Shown piece by piece: positions 21,613-33,839 of a DNA stretch of 64,000 bases. The notes under the pieces were generated by a model. It was not told the origin of the DNA and did no database searches. It worked only from the letters and a program-made list of their open reading frames with translations. A program made the translations under genes and the position numbers. How positions within the stretch are numbered: position 1 is the stretch's first letter; every line of letters starts with the position of its first letter. Origin of the DNA: Topomyia yanbarensis (taxonomy: Eukaryota; Arthropoda; Insecta; Diptera; Culicidae); NCBI RefSeq assembly GCF_030247195.1, contig NC_080672.1, positions 362,134,271-362,198,270 of the forward strand, given 5' to 3'.

Positions 21613-24600
21613 GTGACTCAAATTGGATTTGGACTTTTTGGACCTAGCCGTAGAGCTAGGTTCTTGGAAAGGCTCCCCGTCAGAATCACACACTACAAAT
21701 GCAGACGAGACGGGCAATGGTGCCTACTAAAACACTGCTTTAGGCCAATTGTAGCGGGTTGTGATTCTGAATGTGATATTTATCGTACAGTTCAGGTATG
21801 TGCGGGCGTAGGGACTTCGCGATCGCGTGTATCATCGCGAAGGACACGAGCATTTGTACGTTACTTAATTTTTGTGTACGGTTCAGATTCTAGAACAAAG
21901 TTGGTTCTTCCATATCACTAGAGTTCCCAGTCATGTCGCCGTGGAACGTGTTGTCTAGTGGATATGAACTTTATTTTTTGATTGGTGTAACCGAATGTAT
22001 GGACCTAAGTTGCTAGAATGGAGAGTAAGGATGTCCGGACGTGACCGATTCATGATCGCGCGCGTTTGCGGATTCGCGTTTGAGATCGCATTTGTAACTT
22101 CGTAAGTACTAAAATGTTCACATTGTTACCGGAGTGATATAAAGCTTGCGCAATCGCGAACGTAGGTGTGCGTAGATGATCGCGAAGAGGTTAAGCCTTA
22201 AGTGTTTGTCGCGTGTATGTGACTTCGCATGAATAAACTCGATTTTGTAACCCAGTGGCCCCACCTCGAAAGTAGCGATGACGACAAGGACGAATTCTAC
22301 GCACAGCTGCAGCGTAAATACGATCGCTGCCCAAGACATGATGTCAAGATCGTCATCGGCGACCTTAATGCTCAGGTTGGCCAGGAGGTGGAATACAGAC
22401 CGGTAATTGGAAGGTTCAACGCCCACCAGCAGACGAACGAGAACGGCCGAAGACTAATCGATTTCGCCATCTCCAAGAACATGGCCATAAGGAGCATCTT
22501 CTTCCAGCACCGCCTCCTGCACCGATACACCTGAAGATCAGCGCAACAAACAGAGACGCAAATTGATCATGTTCTGATTGATGGATGGCACTTCCCGGAC
22601 ATTATCGATGTAAGGACCTATCGGGGCGCTAACATCGACTCGGACCACTATCTGGTGATAGTTAAACTGCGTCCAAAACTATCCGTAGTGAACAGTGTAA
22701 GATACCGGCGCCCGCCGCGGTATAACCTGGACCGACTGAGGGAAACCAACGTCGCGACAACGTACGCGCAGCATCTTGAAGCAGCGCTACCACCGGAGGA
22801 GGAGCTCATCGATGCTCTCCTTGAGGACTGCTGGACCAGGACTAAAGAAGCCATAAGCAGCACTGCCGAGAGCGTACTGAGATACGTACAGAGGAGTCGA
22901 CGGAACGATTGGTTCGATGGCGAGTGCCAAGAGATATTGGACGAGAAGAATGCAGCACGCGCTGCGATGTTGCTTCAAGTCACTCGTCAGCACGTGGAGT
23001 CGTATCGACGGAACCGAAAACAGCAGAGTCGTCTTTTTCAGGCTGTATCGCTCTCAGAAAACGCGGGCGTTCTTCAAGAAGCTGAATGACTCTCGCAACG
23101 GTTTTGTGCCGCGGGCCGAAATGTGTAGAGACAAAGAAGGTGGCATCTTGACGGACGAACGTAAGGTGGTCGAACGCTGCTGACAGTACTACAATGAACA
23201 TCTGCATGGTGCGCAGGCGGACAATCGGGCGTTCGAGGGAGACGATTATGTCAGTGTCGCAGCCGACGGGGATGTACCGGCGCTCACTATGAATGAGGTT
23301 AACGAGACTATTCAACAGCTCAAGCACAACAAGGCAGCTGGTAAGGATCGTCTAGCAGCGGAACTCTTCAAGGTGGGTCCGGAGAAACTGACGGAATGCA
23401 TGCCCCGAATAATCGAAAGAATCTGGGACAGGGAACAGCTACCGGAGGAGTGGAAGGAAGGGTTCACCACCCCGATATACAAGAAAAGCGACAAATTCGA
23501 CTGTGAAAACTACAGAGCGATCACAGTGACAAATGCCGCTTACAAAGTGCTATCCCAGATTCTGTTCCGGCACCTATCACCGCTGGTAAATGGTTTTGTC
23601 GGGAGTTATCAGGCCGGTTTCATCAAACGGCAGATTAACAAACGACCAAATCTTTACTATACGGCAAATCCTCAAAAAAGCCGTGAATACCTGTTCCCGA
23701 CATATCATCTGTTCATCGATTTTAAAGCCGCATATGACACGGTGGACCGTGTAGCGCTATGGAAAATGATGGACGAGAACGGCTTCCCTGGGAAGCTGAC
23801 AAGACTGATTAAGGCTACGATGGATGGCGTAAGGTGTTTTGTCAAAATTTCGGGCGGCCTGTCGGGTTCGTTTGAAACACGCAGGGGACTAATACAAGGC
23901 AATGGGTTGTCCTGCCTGCTGTTCAATATAGCGCTGGAAGGTGTAATGCGAAGAGCGGGGTTCAACATGCGGAGCACGATTTTCACGAGTTCCGGACAGT
24001 TCGTGTGCTTCGCTGACGACGTGGACATAATCGGTAGAAACAAGGAGACGGTAGCAGATCTGTATACCCGACTGAAGCGCGAAGCAGCACGATTAGGACT
24101 GAAGATAAATGTGTCTAATACGAAGTACATGCTGGCTGGCGGAACCGATCGCGCTTGGGCACTAGTATTACGATAGACAGCGACGAGTTCGAGGTGGTTG
24201 ACGAGTTCATCTATCTAGGCTCATTGGTGACTGCGGACAATAACACCAGCCGGGAGACCAGAAGGCGTATTATCTCTGGAAGTCGTGCTTACTATGGGCT
24301 CCACAAAACTTTGAGATCCAGGAAGCTTCACCACCGCACGAAATGCGCCATGTACAACACACTGATTAGACCGGTGGTTCTCTATGGGCACGAAGCGTGG
24401 ACAATGCTCGAGGAGGATCTGCAAGCACTCGAAGTCTTCGAAAGAAGGGTGTTGAGAACGATCTTCGGTGGTGTGCAGGAGGATGGCGTGTGGAGGAGAA
24501 AGATGAAACAAGAACTTGCGCGACTCTGTGGTGTGCCAAGTATCCGGAAAGGGAAGGGTACGGTGGGCGGAGCATGTTGTGAGGATGCCGGACAACAACC

Positions 24601-25560
24601 CCACCAAGTTGGTTTTCACCTCCAACCCGGCAGTTACAAGACGGAGAGGAGCGCAGCGTTCCCGCTGGCTGGACCAAGTGGGGCAGAACCTGGGGAGTAT
24701 CGGGCACCTAGGAGGTTGGAGACAAGCAGCAACTGACCGAGTGACGTGGCGGAATGTTGTGGAACAGATTAAATCATGATAATAAGATGTTTAATCAGGA
24801 AATATAATATAACCCAGTAGCTATTCACATATTCGCGTATGTTCTTGGATGGCCACGCGGACCCTCATTCTAATATATAGTTTTAGGTGTACGGATCACA
24901 TTCTGACAGGGAGTTAGTTACCCCATATCACTAGAGTTCCCGGTCATGTCGTCCTGGAACGTTTTGTCTAGTGGATATGAGATCTTTCTTTTTAATTGAT
25001 TCAATTGAAGGCATGGACCTAGACTTCTGGAATCGAGGATAGAGACTTCCGGACGTGACTGATTCATGATCGCGCTAGTACGGGGGACTTTTGGTTCACT
25101 CTTGAGACCGCATTTGAATACTTATAAGTGCTGAGACGTTCATATTGTCACCCGGATGTTATCATGTCTGCGAAAGCGCGGGTGTAGGTTACGTGGATGA
25201 TCGCGAAAGGCTCAAGTATTTGTATTTTGCTTATGAAATCGTGGGCGTGATTGTGCGTGGATGATCGCGAAGATCTCGAGCGTTTGTATGTTGACGTTTT
25301 GTCGCGTGTTGCCATTCGCATGTTCACGTGTTCTTCAATGATCGCGCGTGGACGTCTTGCCTAGTTTTTATTTCTGTTGGTCCAACTGAAGGTATGAGTT
25401 TGGGCTTTTTGGATCAAGGGTAGAGACTTCCGGACGTGAACGATTCATGTACAAATGTTCACTTATCGGGGTATTTGAATGTTGGCGAGATCGCGGAGAT
25501 TGTGAGTGTATATGAGAGAATAAGCAATTTGTGTTAGTGAGTGTTAGCATGGATCTAAGT
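21613..25560 (+). repeat. Family X, copy C, interrupted by an RTE element
   Basis: Left part 21613-22256 and right part 24810-25560 together reproduce copies A and B. In copy A, GATCTTTTAACCGTG runs straight into ATTCGCGTGTGTTCTTGGAT; here the same point holds the RTE insertion. The right part shows at least two successive sub-units, each with GATCGCGAAGATCTCGAGCG-like and CTTCCGGACGTGA modules. CACTAGAGTT..TCTAGTGGATATGA hairpins sit at about 21918 and 24927. Confidence 0.8.
22257..24809 (+). pseudogene. 5'-truncated RTE-clade non-LTR retrotransposon
   Basis: TAACCCAGT is duplicated at 22248-22256 and 24810-24818, which defines the insert. Coding starts inside the APE-type endonuclease (IVIGDLNAQVGQE, then IDHVLIDGWHFPDI and SDHYLV near the end of the domain). 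The RT follows: NYRAITVTNAAYKVLSQIL, SYQAGF, FIDFKAAYDTVD (motif A), GLIQGNGLSCLLFNIALEG (motif B), FADDVDIIG (motif C, near 24010-24035). The C-terminal region has YLGSLVTADN and IRPVVLYGHEAWTM. Frameshifts near 22530, 23090 and 24140 and a stop near 23180 break the frame. The N-terminal endonuclease is absent. A full RTE element is about 3.2 kb. The 3' tail is a short A/T-rich run (ATAATAAGATG..AATATAATA). Confidence 0.92.
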
Positions 25561-26479
25561 TAAAATATAGCTATAAAAGGGTGCCTCCAGAGAGAATTTG
25601 GCCCTAAACCCACAATATATATTATTTGACCATGACAGTGGATAATAAAGGCCACCAAGTTAAGTACTAAAATTGATCCCAATGTAGTTTAACTAAAAAG
25701 AAAATAATCGTATCCCAAGTTTCTGTGATATTACTGCTTTGGTGGAAAAGCCCCCGGACCACATCAAGGTACAGTATCATGTCGAGGGTATTTCTCCTTT
25801 TTTGTTCATTATACCGAAAAGGAAACCTAAAGAATCGTTGCAAAACCACAATTCGGAAAATGACAGCCAATTCAAGCTTTCTGATAGCATGACATTTACG
25901 CACTGGTTCTATATCATAGAATTAGTACCGCAAAAACGGGCTGTCAATCTCTGCACAGTAATATCACAATATTCCGCTTTTTCTGCATTACTACTGGCAT
26001 TAAATTAGAATATATGGCTTAGCGGCTCCTTAAAACTGCCCTATATGTAGATCTAAAGCAGTTATTAGGCTACGTTATAATGCTTATTGGTTACTTGGGT
26101 ATGGAAACCGAAGTAACAATAGTTATATAGTACACTACAAGAGCAACATAAGTTTTATGAATGGCTATAAAACTATCAAAAAACCTAAATTATTCCTAGT
26201 AAACTGATGTGGGTTAATCCATGGCAGCCGAAGAAGTATAAAACGAGTAAATCTGTGCTGAACTGACTTAATTCGAGCGTTAAGCTATTCTCGTTACGAA
26301 ACCCAAACAGAGGGATGCTTAGGCGGCAATGTAGTTGATATGATTGGGAAAGGCATGCGGTTATCAAATCACATGACCACTTTCTTCCGCGTGAACGTAA
26401 TAGTCGAGCATTTGTCGAGATTCAAGGTCATTTATTTAACTTGATACCATTCTGCCAAAATTACTATTTAACGTTAGAG
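25561..26479. other. Non-coding, no gene seen
   Basis: Facing frames of 78-89 codons at 25667-26008 show no domain. Nothing else is recognised. Confidence 0.45.
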
Positions 26480-26680
26480 GAATACAGCACCCTCTTTACG
26501 CTGGATTCTGAAGTAGATACTTAGATCCTTAGCGAACGATAGCCTTTGGGGCCTTCAGGACAAAAGTGACATCGTTCAGGTACAGTGGAAAAACCAATGG
26601 ACCGAGGCGGCTTCCTTGCGGGATTCCGCATTAGGCGGAAGCCACCGAAGAATCAGTGGCCATGGCATCCGCCGGTAGGG
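26480..26680 (-). pseudogene. CR1/Jockey-like RT remnant
   Basis: The minus strand reads GIPQGSRLGPLVFPLYLNDV then TFVLKAPKAIV, followed after a break by DLSIYFRIQ. This is motif B, then the start of motif C where YADDL-x-IY is expected. The Tyr-Ala part of the box is lost at a frameshift. Same general family as the plus-strand remnants at 9.3 and 47.3 kb. Confidence 0.75.
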
Positions 26681-27839
26681 CACTCGATAATGTGTCTGTC
26701 ACATAAACCGTTGAAAATGGAATCCAGAACAACCTTTTCAAACAGCTTTCAGTTTTAATTAAAAATCTTCACAATTCAGTTGAATTTTGGATCGATTTAC
26801 TTCTCGTAGCAGACCAAGAAATCGAGTACCTTAGGGTTGGCAAAGCTATATTATGGTGCAACATGAGGCCAATCTATGTCACCATTCACCTGTGATATCC
26901 GAGGGATGGCCCTTCCTATGATCATTCTCAGGGATAGACCGTTCCGACATCAAATTATGGTCTTGTCAAATTTTGGTCTTCTCAAACTGCAAATGACGTG
27001 AAAACCCAAGATGGTACTAGATAAGGTATAGGCATACGTAAAGCGAGAGTTTTGGTTTTACGATTGGCAAGATCGACATTGCGTAAATACTGATTCACTT
27101 CCAAAAAAAGAGATTAATAAAAACGAAATTAATTAAAACAATGTTTTGAATATAGAAACTAGTGCTTTCAGCCTCTAAAAGCGTTTACACCTTATGCAGA
27201 TTATCTTGAATCCGTTTTGCGTTTGTCAAAACTGCCACTCTTCTTATTCTTATCCGGACACGCTCTTTTTCCCTTTGGGGCAGACCCTCGGTGATACCGA
27301 ACTTCTATCCCTTACCTCCCCGTGATGCCAGCCGGGTTACAGGCCGCATTTTGCCATTTTTGCTTAACCTCGGCACTGGTTCGGGTTCTATCCCCAACCG
27401 CTGTCAGTTCGTTCACTTCGACAGGTTGACGGATTGGAGTCTGTCTCAGTTTCGTTTCGAGCGGAATTGGCATTAGTGAAGATCGTCTAGGATCTGTGGT
27501 CGTATGCTGACAGGGAAGGGGGATAAACGACGCACGCGTGAAACTGCTAGTGTATCCGTCTTGCAGAGTGAATCTTTCGACACAGTTAATGACTATTTTG
27601 GGCAGCTCAAAATTATTTCTTTCGTAGGTTCGCTTTGTATACAACCCTCGATTAATATTTTTTCTCACTAAATAGTTTTTCGGAAATCAACACCAATAAG
27701 GCTTTAATCCGAGTATCGATGATCAAGGGTCAATACGTACTAAAAATTCGCCGCGTCTGCTTTTATGAATCTAATTTCAAATTCCGTTATTGCCAACAAG
27801 CCCGTGCATTAGGTTAGCGATCCGTTATATTTCCCGTCA
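26681..27839. other. Non-coding, no gene seen
   Basis: The upstream part may continue the RT remnant on the minus strand but is too decayed to read. A 118-codon minus frame at 27312-27668 has no recognisable domain. Confidence 0.45.
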
Positions 27840-28040
27840 ACAGAGCCGTAGCGTGAACTTCTTGCACCCTTTGCAGAATCTCAATTTTGCGCCCCTTTGG
27901 TGTTTACATTGGCTTTCATTTTCAGTTCGACTTTCAAACAATATTAAGGGTGTATTTGGAAATGGTACTTATACTCATCCCGACTTCTTTTATGACTAAT
28001 CTTTGTTTTGTTTATAAAGCAACTCAAGATTGCAGCGTCC
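27840..28040 (+). repeat. Dispersed repeat family Y, copy 1
   Basis: AGAGCCGTAGCGTG..CTTTGG-GTTTACATTG-CTTTC..TCAACTTTCAAACA and GTTTGGAAATG-TAC-CTTATCC-GACTT are shared with 29412-29625. The first part is also shared with 43513-43570. No coding content is recognised. Confidence 0.6.
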
Positions 28041-28127
28041 CTTGCAAGATATACTCCAGGCGTATTATTTATTTACACAATGTGCACAGAAGACAAAATA
28101 TACTGATGGACAATTGAGCAAAATTAA

Positions 28128-28234
28128 CCCTCCGGAAGTCGCGCTAATGGCCCACTGAACGAGCGACCGCTAGTGCACTAAGACGATTTCGCTGGATTTT
28201 TAGAGCAGCGTGCACTAGCGCGACTGCCGGAAGG
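28128..28234. mobile_element. 107-bp MITE, TTAA TSD (piggyBac-like)
   Basis: TTAA lies at 28124-28127 and 28235-28238. The termini are CCCTCCGGAAGTCGCGCTA and, in reverse complement, CCTTCCGGCAGTCGCGCTA, so TIRs are about 18 bp. TTAA duplication and CC-starting TIRs fit a piggyBac-type non-autonomous element. A deleted relative sits at 17218-17284. Confidence 0.9.
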
Positions 28235-28551
28235 TTAATACACGAATCAATTTTCAACAATTGTTGATTGTACGACTTTTATGATAAAACAGAAAAAAAT
28301 GGTTTTGAGAAAATCTTCCGTAAGTAATGCCTTTGCCTCCACAGAGTGAGGATTTTGAAGGACGGGGCAAAATTGTATCTCTCTCCAAACACGTATCGGT
28401 CGACCTGCTCAGCTAATTTAGACGGTACACTCCTTTGCGGTTCAAATATTCGAACAGGCAGCTTTGTACTAAATACAAGGAAATGGGCTGTTGTTGCAAT
28501 ATGGATCAATGTGGTTAGTGCGCGGAGATTCGTGGGGATGATATCCCTTAA
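28235..28551. other. Non-coding spacer between two TTAA MITEs
   Basis: Overlapping frames of 75-100 codons on both strands (28279-28581) cross the next MITE border and have no domain. Confidence 0.5.
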
Positions 28552-29070
28552 CCCATTATATCCTAGCGTATGAAATTTCATACGCAGAACTATCCATCGT
28601 TAAACGCGTATTTACTGCAGAATTTTGGCATCTAGCTGCTTTATTATTGCACTAATGGGATCATTGCACCTCATATTTCATTGTGAAACAAGACAACTGC
28701 TATTTTTTATAATTTTGTTTACATTTTAGAACCGTGTATAGTTGGGGCAAATGGCGGCTGAAAAGTAAGCAATACATTTAATTGAATTTAATTGTTGGAA
28801 TTCGTGCTAATAATTCCATTACGTTACAAAACGTTCCTACAGATGTAAAAGAAGTGTTGTCTATTAGAAAATCCGAAGAATTATGTCAAGCAACTTAAAA
28901 TTTGTTGTTTTTATTTAAGCGTACGAAATTTTTTGCACGAGTTATTTTCATTCTCAAAACCATTTTGTGCGGCGATTTTATTTTTCCCATAATCTTTGAT
29001 ACATTTTTTGGTGGAATTGAAGATATCACTGCATTTGGCTCACTTTTTGAAACCCCTGGGTTATAATGGG
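28552..29070. mobile_element. 519-bp MITE, TTAA TSD, CCCATTATA termini
   Basis: TTAA lies at 28548-28551 and 29071-29074. The left end CCCATTATATCC and right end GGTTATAATGGG form a 12-bp TIR with one mismatch. The interior is AT-rich and non-coding. Its length and TTAA-CCCATT start parallel the 518-bp family at 39213 and 48901, but the interiors are not obviously alike. Confidence 0.85.
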
Positions 29071-29411
29071 TTAAAAGACGTTCTAATCACTTTTTACAGA
29101 AATACTAAGAAGAGCTTCACCACTCACCACGACGAATCGTTATTCTCTCTTGGCTTAGGAAAAGTGCGACTCTGGCGATCTGCATGTGTGGATATTTGCC
29201 CATAAAAACTATGGGCAGATGAAATTCCTTGTAAATATTATAAGTTTTCGCTTAAGGGGATGCCAAATATAACAGCTCGAGGAAGCAAGGATTTTCCATC
29301 GCTTCCAGGACACCGGAAACTTTGTGATATTGTGAAGATCCTTTAACAGGTTCCTTATCTATTCCTCTATTCACTTTAGATTTGAGAACAACGCCACTTA
29401 TTGTGAAAAAA

Positions 29412-29625
29412 ATTGAATGGGACTGACAGGGCCGTAGCGGGCGCTTCTGATGCCTTTGGTGGGGTCTCAGTTTTGGGTCCCTTTCGTGTTTACATTGACT
29501 TTCGGATTTTAGTTCAACTTTCAAACAGTAATTTAGTGAGTGTTTGGAAATGTTACACTTATCCTGACTTATTTGATGACTTATATTCACTTATTTGATA
29601 AAGCAAATCAAGATTTCAAGATGGG
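29412..29625 (+). repeat. Dispersed repeat family Y, copy 2
   Basis: This is the second, better preserved copy. GGGCCGTAGCG, CCTTTGGTGGGGTCTCAGTTT, GTTTACATTGACTTTCGG and GTTTGGAAATGTTACACTTA match 27840-28040 and, for the first third, 43513-43570. Confidence 0.6.
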
Positions 29626-30784
29626 TCCGAGTGGTATGAATTCCTGCTTACCATTTCCTAAGCAACTCCGCCAAAATCATCGTTACAACGTAACGCAACG
29701 ATTGAAGACAATAATCAAATCACCTAATTGATGGCTGTATCCGACGTGCTACAGTATGAAACACAAAGCATAAAACTGGAATCTGAACATTCCTGAAATG
29801 GTTTTCAAATAGTTTTGCACAGGAATCATAATTCACTTTCACTCAGTGGAATTTATAACTCGAATTCGAATGTTGAAATAACTTGGGATAAATTGGCACA
29901 AATGGCACGGTTCCCGTTAGTAAGGTTAGCCCCAACGTGAATCGAAAGCTATGTCATAAACGGTGTAGTGGTGTATTTACTAGTTCTAAATAACATTATA
30001 AAGTCTTTCGAGTGTTCGTCGTTATTATCATTGCTCCAATCAAATAATGAGTCCCTCTATTCACAATAGGTGCAAATTACTTCCCGCCTATATTGAACCA
30101 AAAAAATATTCCACGCGCAATTCCGCTCGTCATCTTCCTCGCGGCGAAACAGGTACGTTGACCATTGACGCTGTGTGCTGACCCGATTAGGTTCCCTTCA
30201 CCTCCCGCGTCCAGTTCTCAAAATCCCGCAACTCCCGCGCTACTGCACCCGTTTGAAGGCAAAATTGTTCCAGCAATAAAACAGCTGGTATTATTAGCAT
30301 ATTAAATGACGCCTAATGCCGGTGCTGCTCTACTGACAGAGGTTCCAGTTTTTTTTTCGGTGCTGTGACCTGGCAACTGTGCTGATATAGCTTTCGTTCG
30401 TTCGTTCGGTGAACCGTACCCAACGAGCCGGTCAATTGAGAGTGACGTCGGGGTTTGTCCACTTGCCACAAGCCTACGTCCAATTTGCCTGATTTATACT
30501 AAGGAGTAAACTGTGTTTCGAGGTTGGCTCGTATTGTGCCTGGTCTTGATATACGCAGATATATGCTAGAATCAGGTGTAAAATGGATTGACAGTTATTT
30601 GACAGCTGAGTTTTTAGAACCTGCCCGTTCACACCTAGCCTATGCGTTGAGCTCTACTGCAAATCGTTTTGTGTAGTTAGGGGTCACAATGGAATTTGGC
30701 TGACAATAATCGAAACTTGTGTGGGCGACTGTCACAAGACACAGAAAGGTTGAGGTGTATTGAAACTCCTGATATCAAACAACT
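29626..30784. other. Non-coding, fairly unique
   Basis: No gene recognised. Somewhat GC-richer at 30130-30500 with a (TTCG)n-like run at about 30390-30405. Confidence 0.45.
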
Positions 30785-30966
30785 TTTTTTTATATATTAT
30801 TTTCTATTTGTTTATATTGTTTTGTTTGCATTCCATTTCTAATTTAGTATATTGGGTGTTCCGCCACAAGTGGTGACTTTTCATCCCTATTGTTTACATG
30901 ATTCAGTTAATTATTATTAACTACTTGTCTTCTGAATAAGGAGTTAAACAAATCTTATAAACTCAC

Positions 30967-31495
30967 TTATAAACTATAAACAGAGCTAATCGTTGCAATT
31001 GAAGATTGCAACGATTTTTGTCGGAAGTTGCTTATACTATTGTTCGTCATAATTTCTAATGTTTCTATGTTTGCGAGTCTGTGCAACTCACTTGTGCTAA
31101 ACCAGGAAGGACACTTCAAAATCATTTTCAGAATTTTATTCTGAATCCTTCGAAGCGTTTTCTTCCTAGTAGCACAACAACTTGCCCAGATTGGCACTGC
31201 ATATAGTATTGCCGGTCTAAATATTTGTTTATAAATTAATAGTTTGTTCCTTAGGCAGAGCCTAGAATTCCTATTTATAAGAGGGTATAAACATTTTATA
31301 TATTTGTTGCATTTTGTTTGGATTCCTTCAATGTGATCCTTAAAAGTGAGTTTTTTATCGTAAATCAAACCCAAGTATTTAACTTTATCTGTTAAATTCA
31401 AACCATTAAATTTAATAATATGGTTATTATTTGGTTTAAGAGAAGAAGCTCTTGGCTTATGCGGAAACACAATCAATTGTGTTTTTGTCGCATTA
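30967..31495 (-). pseudogene. Juan-like ORF2, C-terminal part
   Basis: An open frame of about 170 codons starts at the insertion border with NATKTQLIVF. It continues KVKYLGLIYDKKLTFKDHI, IYKQIFRPAILYAVPIW and RIQNKILKMIL, the standard order after the RT catalytic box in Jockey-clade ORF2. It ends in SSIATISSVYSL and a stop at 30967. It joins in frame to 36399 and above once the TTA element is removed (KIST plus NATK). Confidence 0.9.
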
Positions 31496-32689
31496 GGCCA
31501 TTACAAATCTTTTTTAAAAATTATGTCCAAGTACAAATTTTTTTCCGAAGGGGGGGGGCAAACAAAAAATAAATATTTATTTTAATAATCACAATTTTGT
31601 TTTCTTTTTACATTTTCTTTCGATTGTTCTCGTGGACGTTTCCGCAGGGTGATTTGGAGGTTGAGCTATTTGTTTTACTAGAAAAATTCAAGCAAACATT
31701 ACTGAATCAATCAAAAGTTCACATAGGAAAGGGATGCTAAAGTTTTCGTTTTAAATAATTTTCCGAACAGTGCAATTTCTAAAATCCCAATAAAAGCTTG
31801 AAAGTTCTCTAAGAATTAAGAGTACATTAAGGTATTAACTTTTGGTTGCTTGAATAGGTTTCGTTCCGTTGTGGCGGCACATGGACCGACTGTACACACA
31901 AGGTATGAAAATCGGTCAAAGGTGAACATGCTCGATAACAATGTACAGAAACAGGATTGCAACATTTCACTTTTGGAAAACATTCTGGAATGAATCCAAA
32001 GGTAAAGTGTGCGTCAATGTAATTATTCATCTCAGATATGGTTTTCTCTGATATTTTTTTCTATTGCGTATTTCGTATACAGTAGCCTGGCGAACGTACA
32101 TCCTGTGCATACTATACTTTTTCGAACTCTAGTGGAAACATCAGCTTTGGTTTATCGCTTGTGCTTGAAGACTTGTAGATTTGTTTGCTTGGTACATGAT
32201 AGTAATTCGGCTCGGTTCCGTGTACATCTTCGAAATCTTTGCATGTTTCTCCATCTTGTTGCGCAGTAGGTAACCACATCAGAGAAACTCATTTGATAGT
32301 CGTACGGATTTATGAAATGTATAGCAATCATCAGTTCATTTTTTGCCTTTTTCATATAAGGAAGACTGTGCAATCACTCTGAAACTCGACTTTTTAAGCT
32401 ACACCCGTCATATACCACTAGATTCAGTTCGTCGATATCTGAAAACGTCTGTATGTTTTATAGTATGCTTAAATAGCTTCAAAACTGCATTGGCCCTAGG
32501 TGGGACTCACTTTTGTGCCTAACCACTACTAACAGTCCTCACTTTTCTTCCTTCCTTTCGTTCCACGAGACTGCATCGAAGCGTTATATCGTAGGGAGGC
32601 TGATTCAGTCTTAAGACAAAATGATACATTAGAGCGGTTTAGCTCCGAACACATATCCAGCTAATCGCAGTGGTAAACTTCCGTTAGCC

Positions 32690-32810
32690 ATTTGGCTCCC
32701 GTTTCTGTGAACCATTTAGTTCCTGTTTTCGCGAGCCATCTCAATTCCTCGTCGGAAGTTCTCCCGATACCGATGCCTGTTGCGCGAGTCATTTAGCTCC
32801 CAGTTTTGTC
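32690..32810 (+). repeat. Degenerate short tandem repeat
   Basis: About four units of roughly 30-35 bp, each with GCCATTT-GCTCC or AACCATTTAGTTCC then GTTTTCGCGA-like sequence. Non-coding. Confidence 0.5.
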
Positions 32811-33119
32811 GCAATCTACTCGCATAGTCCATAAATCCTACTCAAAGGGCCAACCAGTACTTGGCGAGGACAATTCGGCGATACCGGATGGAGCGTAGCT
32901 TCTGGTTCGCTGCTTCCGGTTCGTTGAAAACTCGACGCTCCACCGCTGGTGCTTCACTCGACCTACTCGATCTTGTCCCTGACGGTGAAACTAGTCTGCT
33001 CACATGCTTCGGTCCAGCGATTTCCGCTGGTTCGTGGTGCCCAGTACACTGGCACCTCAAGCAAAGCTGTGGTTGTTCTCACAGCCTTCCCCTTAACATA
33101 ATCGTCGTGACTTTAAAAG

Positions 33120-33450
33120 TTCAAGTCGATGATATATTTTCTGACCGCGCTGTCTTTCGGCTGCTAGTCATCACCAACTCTGTTTTATGATGGGCAATCG
33201 TCTCCGTGTCGAGTGTCTCCTCTTCTAGCGATTGTCCGATTACTTGGAACACCACATCATCCGTGAAGCCGAAAATCGTTATGTCTCTGGGAAGGTTAAG
33301 CTTCAATACTCCATCGTACACTGCGTTCCACAGCGTCGAGTCGAGGAACGTCAGTTGTAGTTGTGATTCCCCCTTGTCTGTCTCGTAGATCAGTGTTCGG
33401 TACTGAAAGTAGCACTATAATATCCTGCAGAGTTACTCATGCTGTACAGC
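33120..33450 (-). pseudogene. R1/LOA-type RT remnant
   Basis: The minus strand reads RTLIYETDKGESQLQLTFLD, then STLWNAVYDGVLKLNLPRD, then FGFTDDVVFQVIGQSLEE. This is the TL-YET..GVPQGS..LWN-x-YDGVL..FADDV order of R1/LOA-group RTs. The GVPQGS motif is deleted (only FLDS remains) and the catalytic box has Thr instead of Ala (FTDD). Confidence 0.75.
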
Positions 33451-33839
33451 GAATGGGCGATTGCTTCCCAGCTAGTACTATTGAAGCATTCTTCACGCCT
33501 AAGGGAACCACCACGCCAAAACGATATCCTTATCTCCGCTGTCTCCACAGTCCCCACAACCGTTTGGATGGATTTCACTGTAGACCTGCCTATAAGGAAG
33601 CCGAATTACATGAGATGCCGTTCTCACGGTCCGCGTACTTCGTTAGCTTGTTCAGGATTACTTAATCTCTCTAACATTACCAGGGATATATTAACTACGC
33701 TGAAAGATTTCCATGTTGTCCCGGCATCGGAAGCAACATCAGCTTTTGTCGCTTCCAATTATCGGATCGTTTTGAACATATCCGGGCTCTCATGTATCGC
33801 TCCACTTTTATGGCTTTCGCCATCTCGATAAGCTGTTTG

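Noticed and set aside
22257..24809. Idea that family X is the 5' UTR and 3' UTR of the RTE element
   Set aside because: The RTE copy is bounded by a 9-bp TSD and family X is continuous across the same point in copy A.
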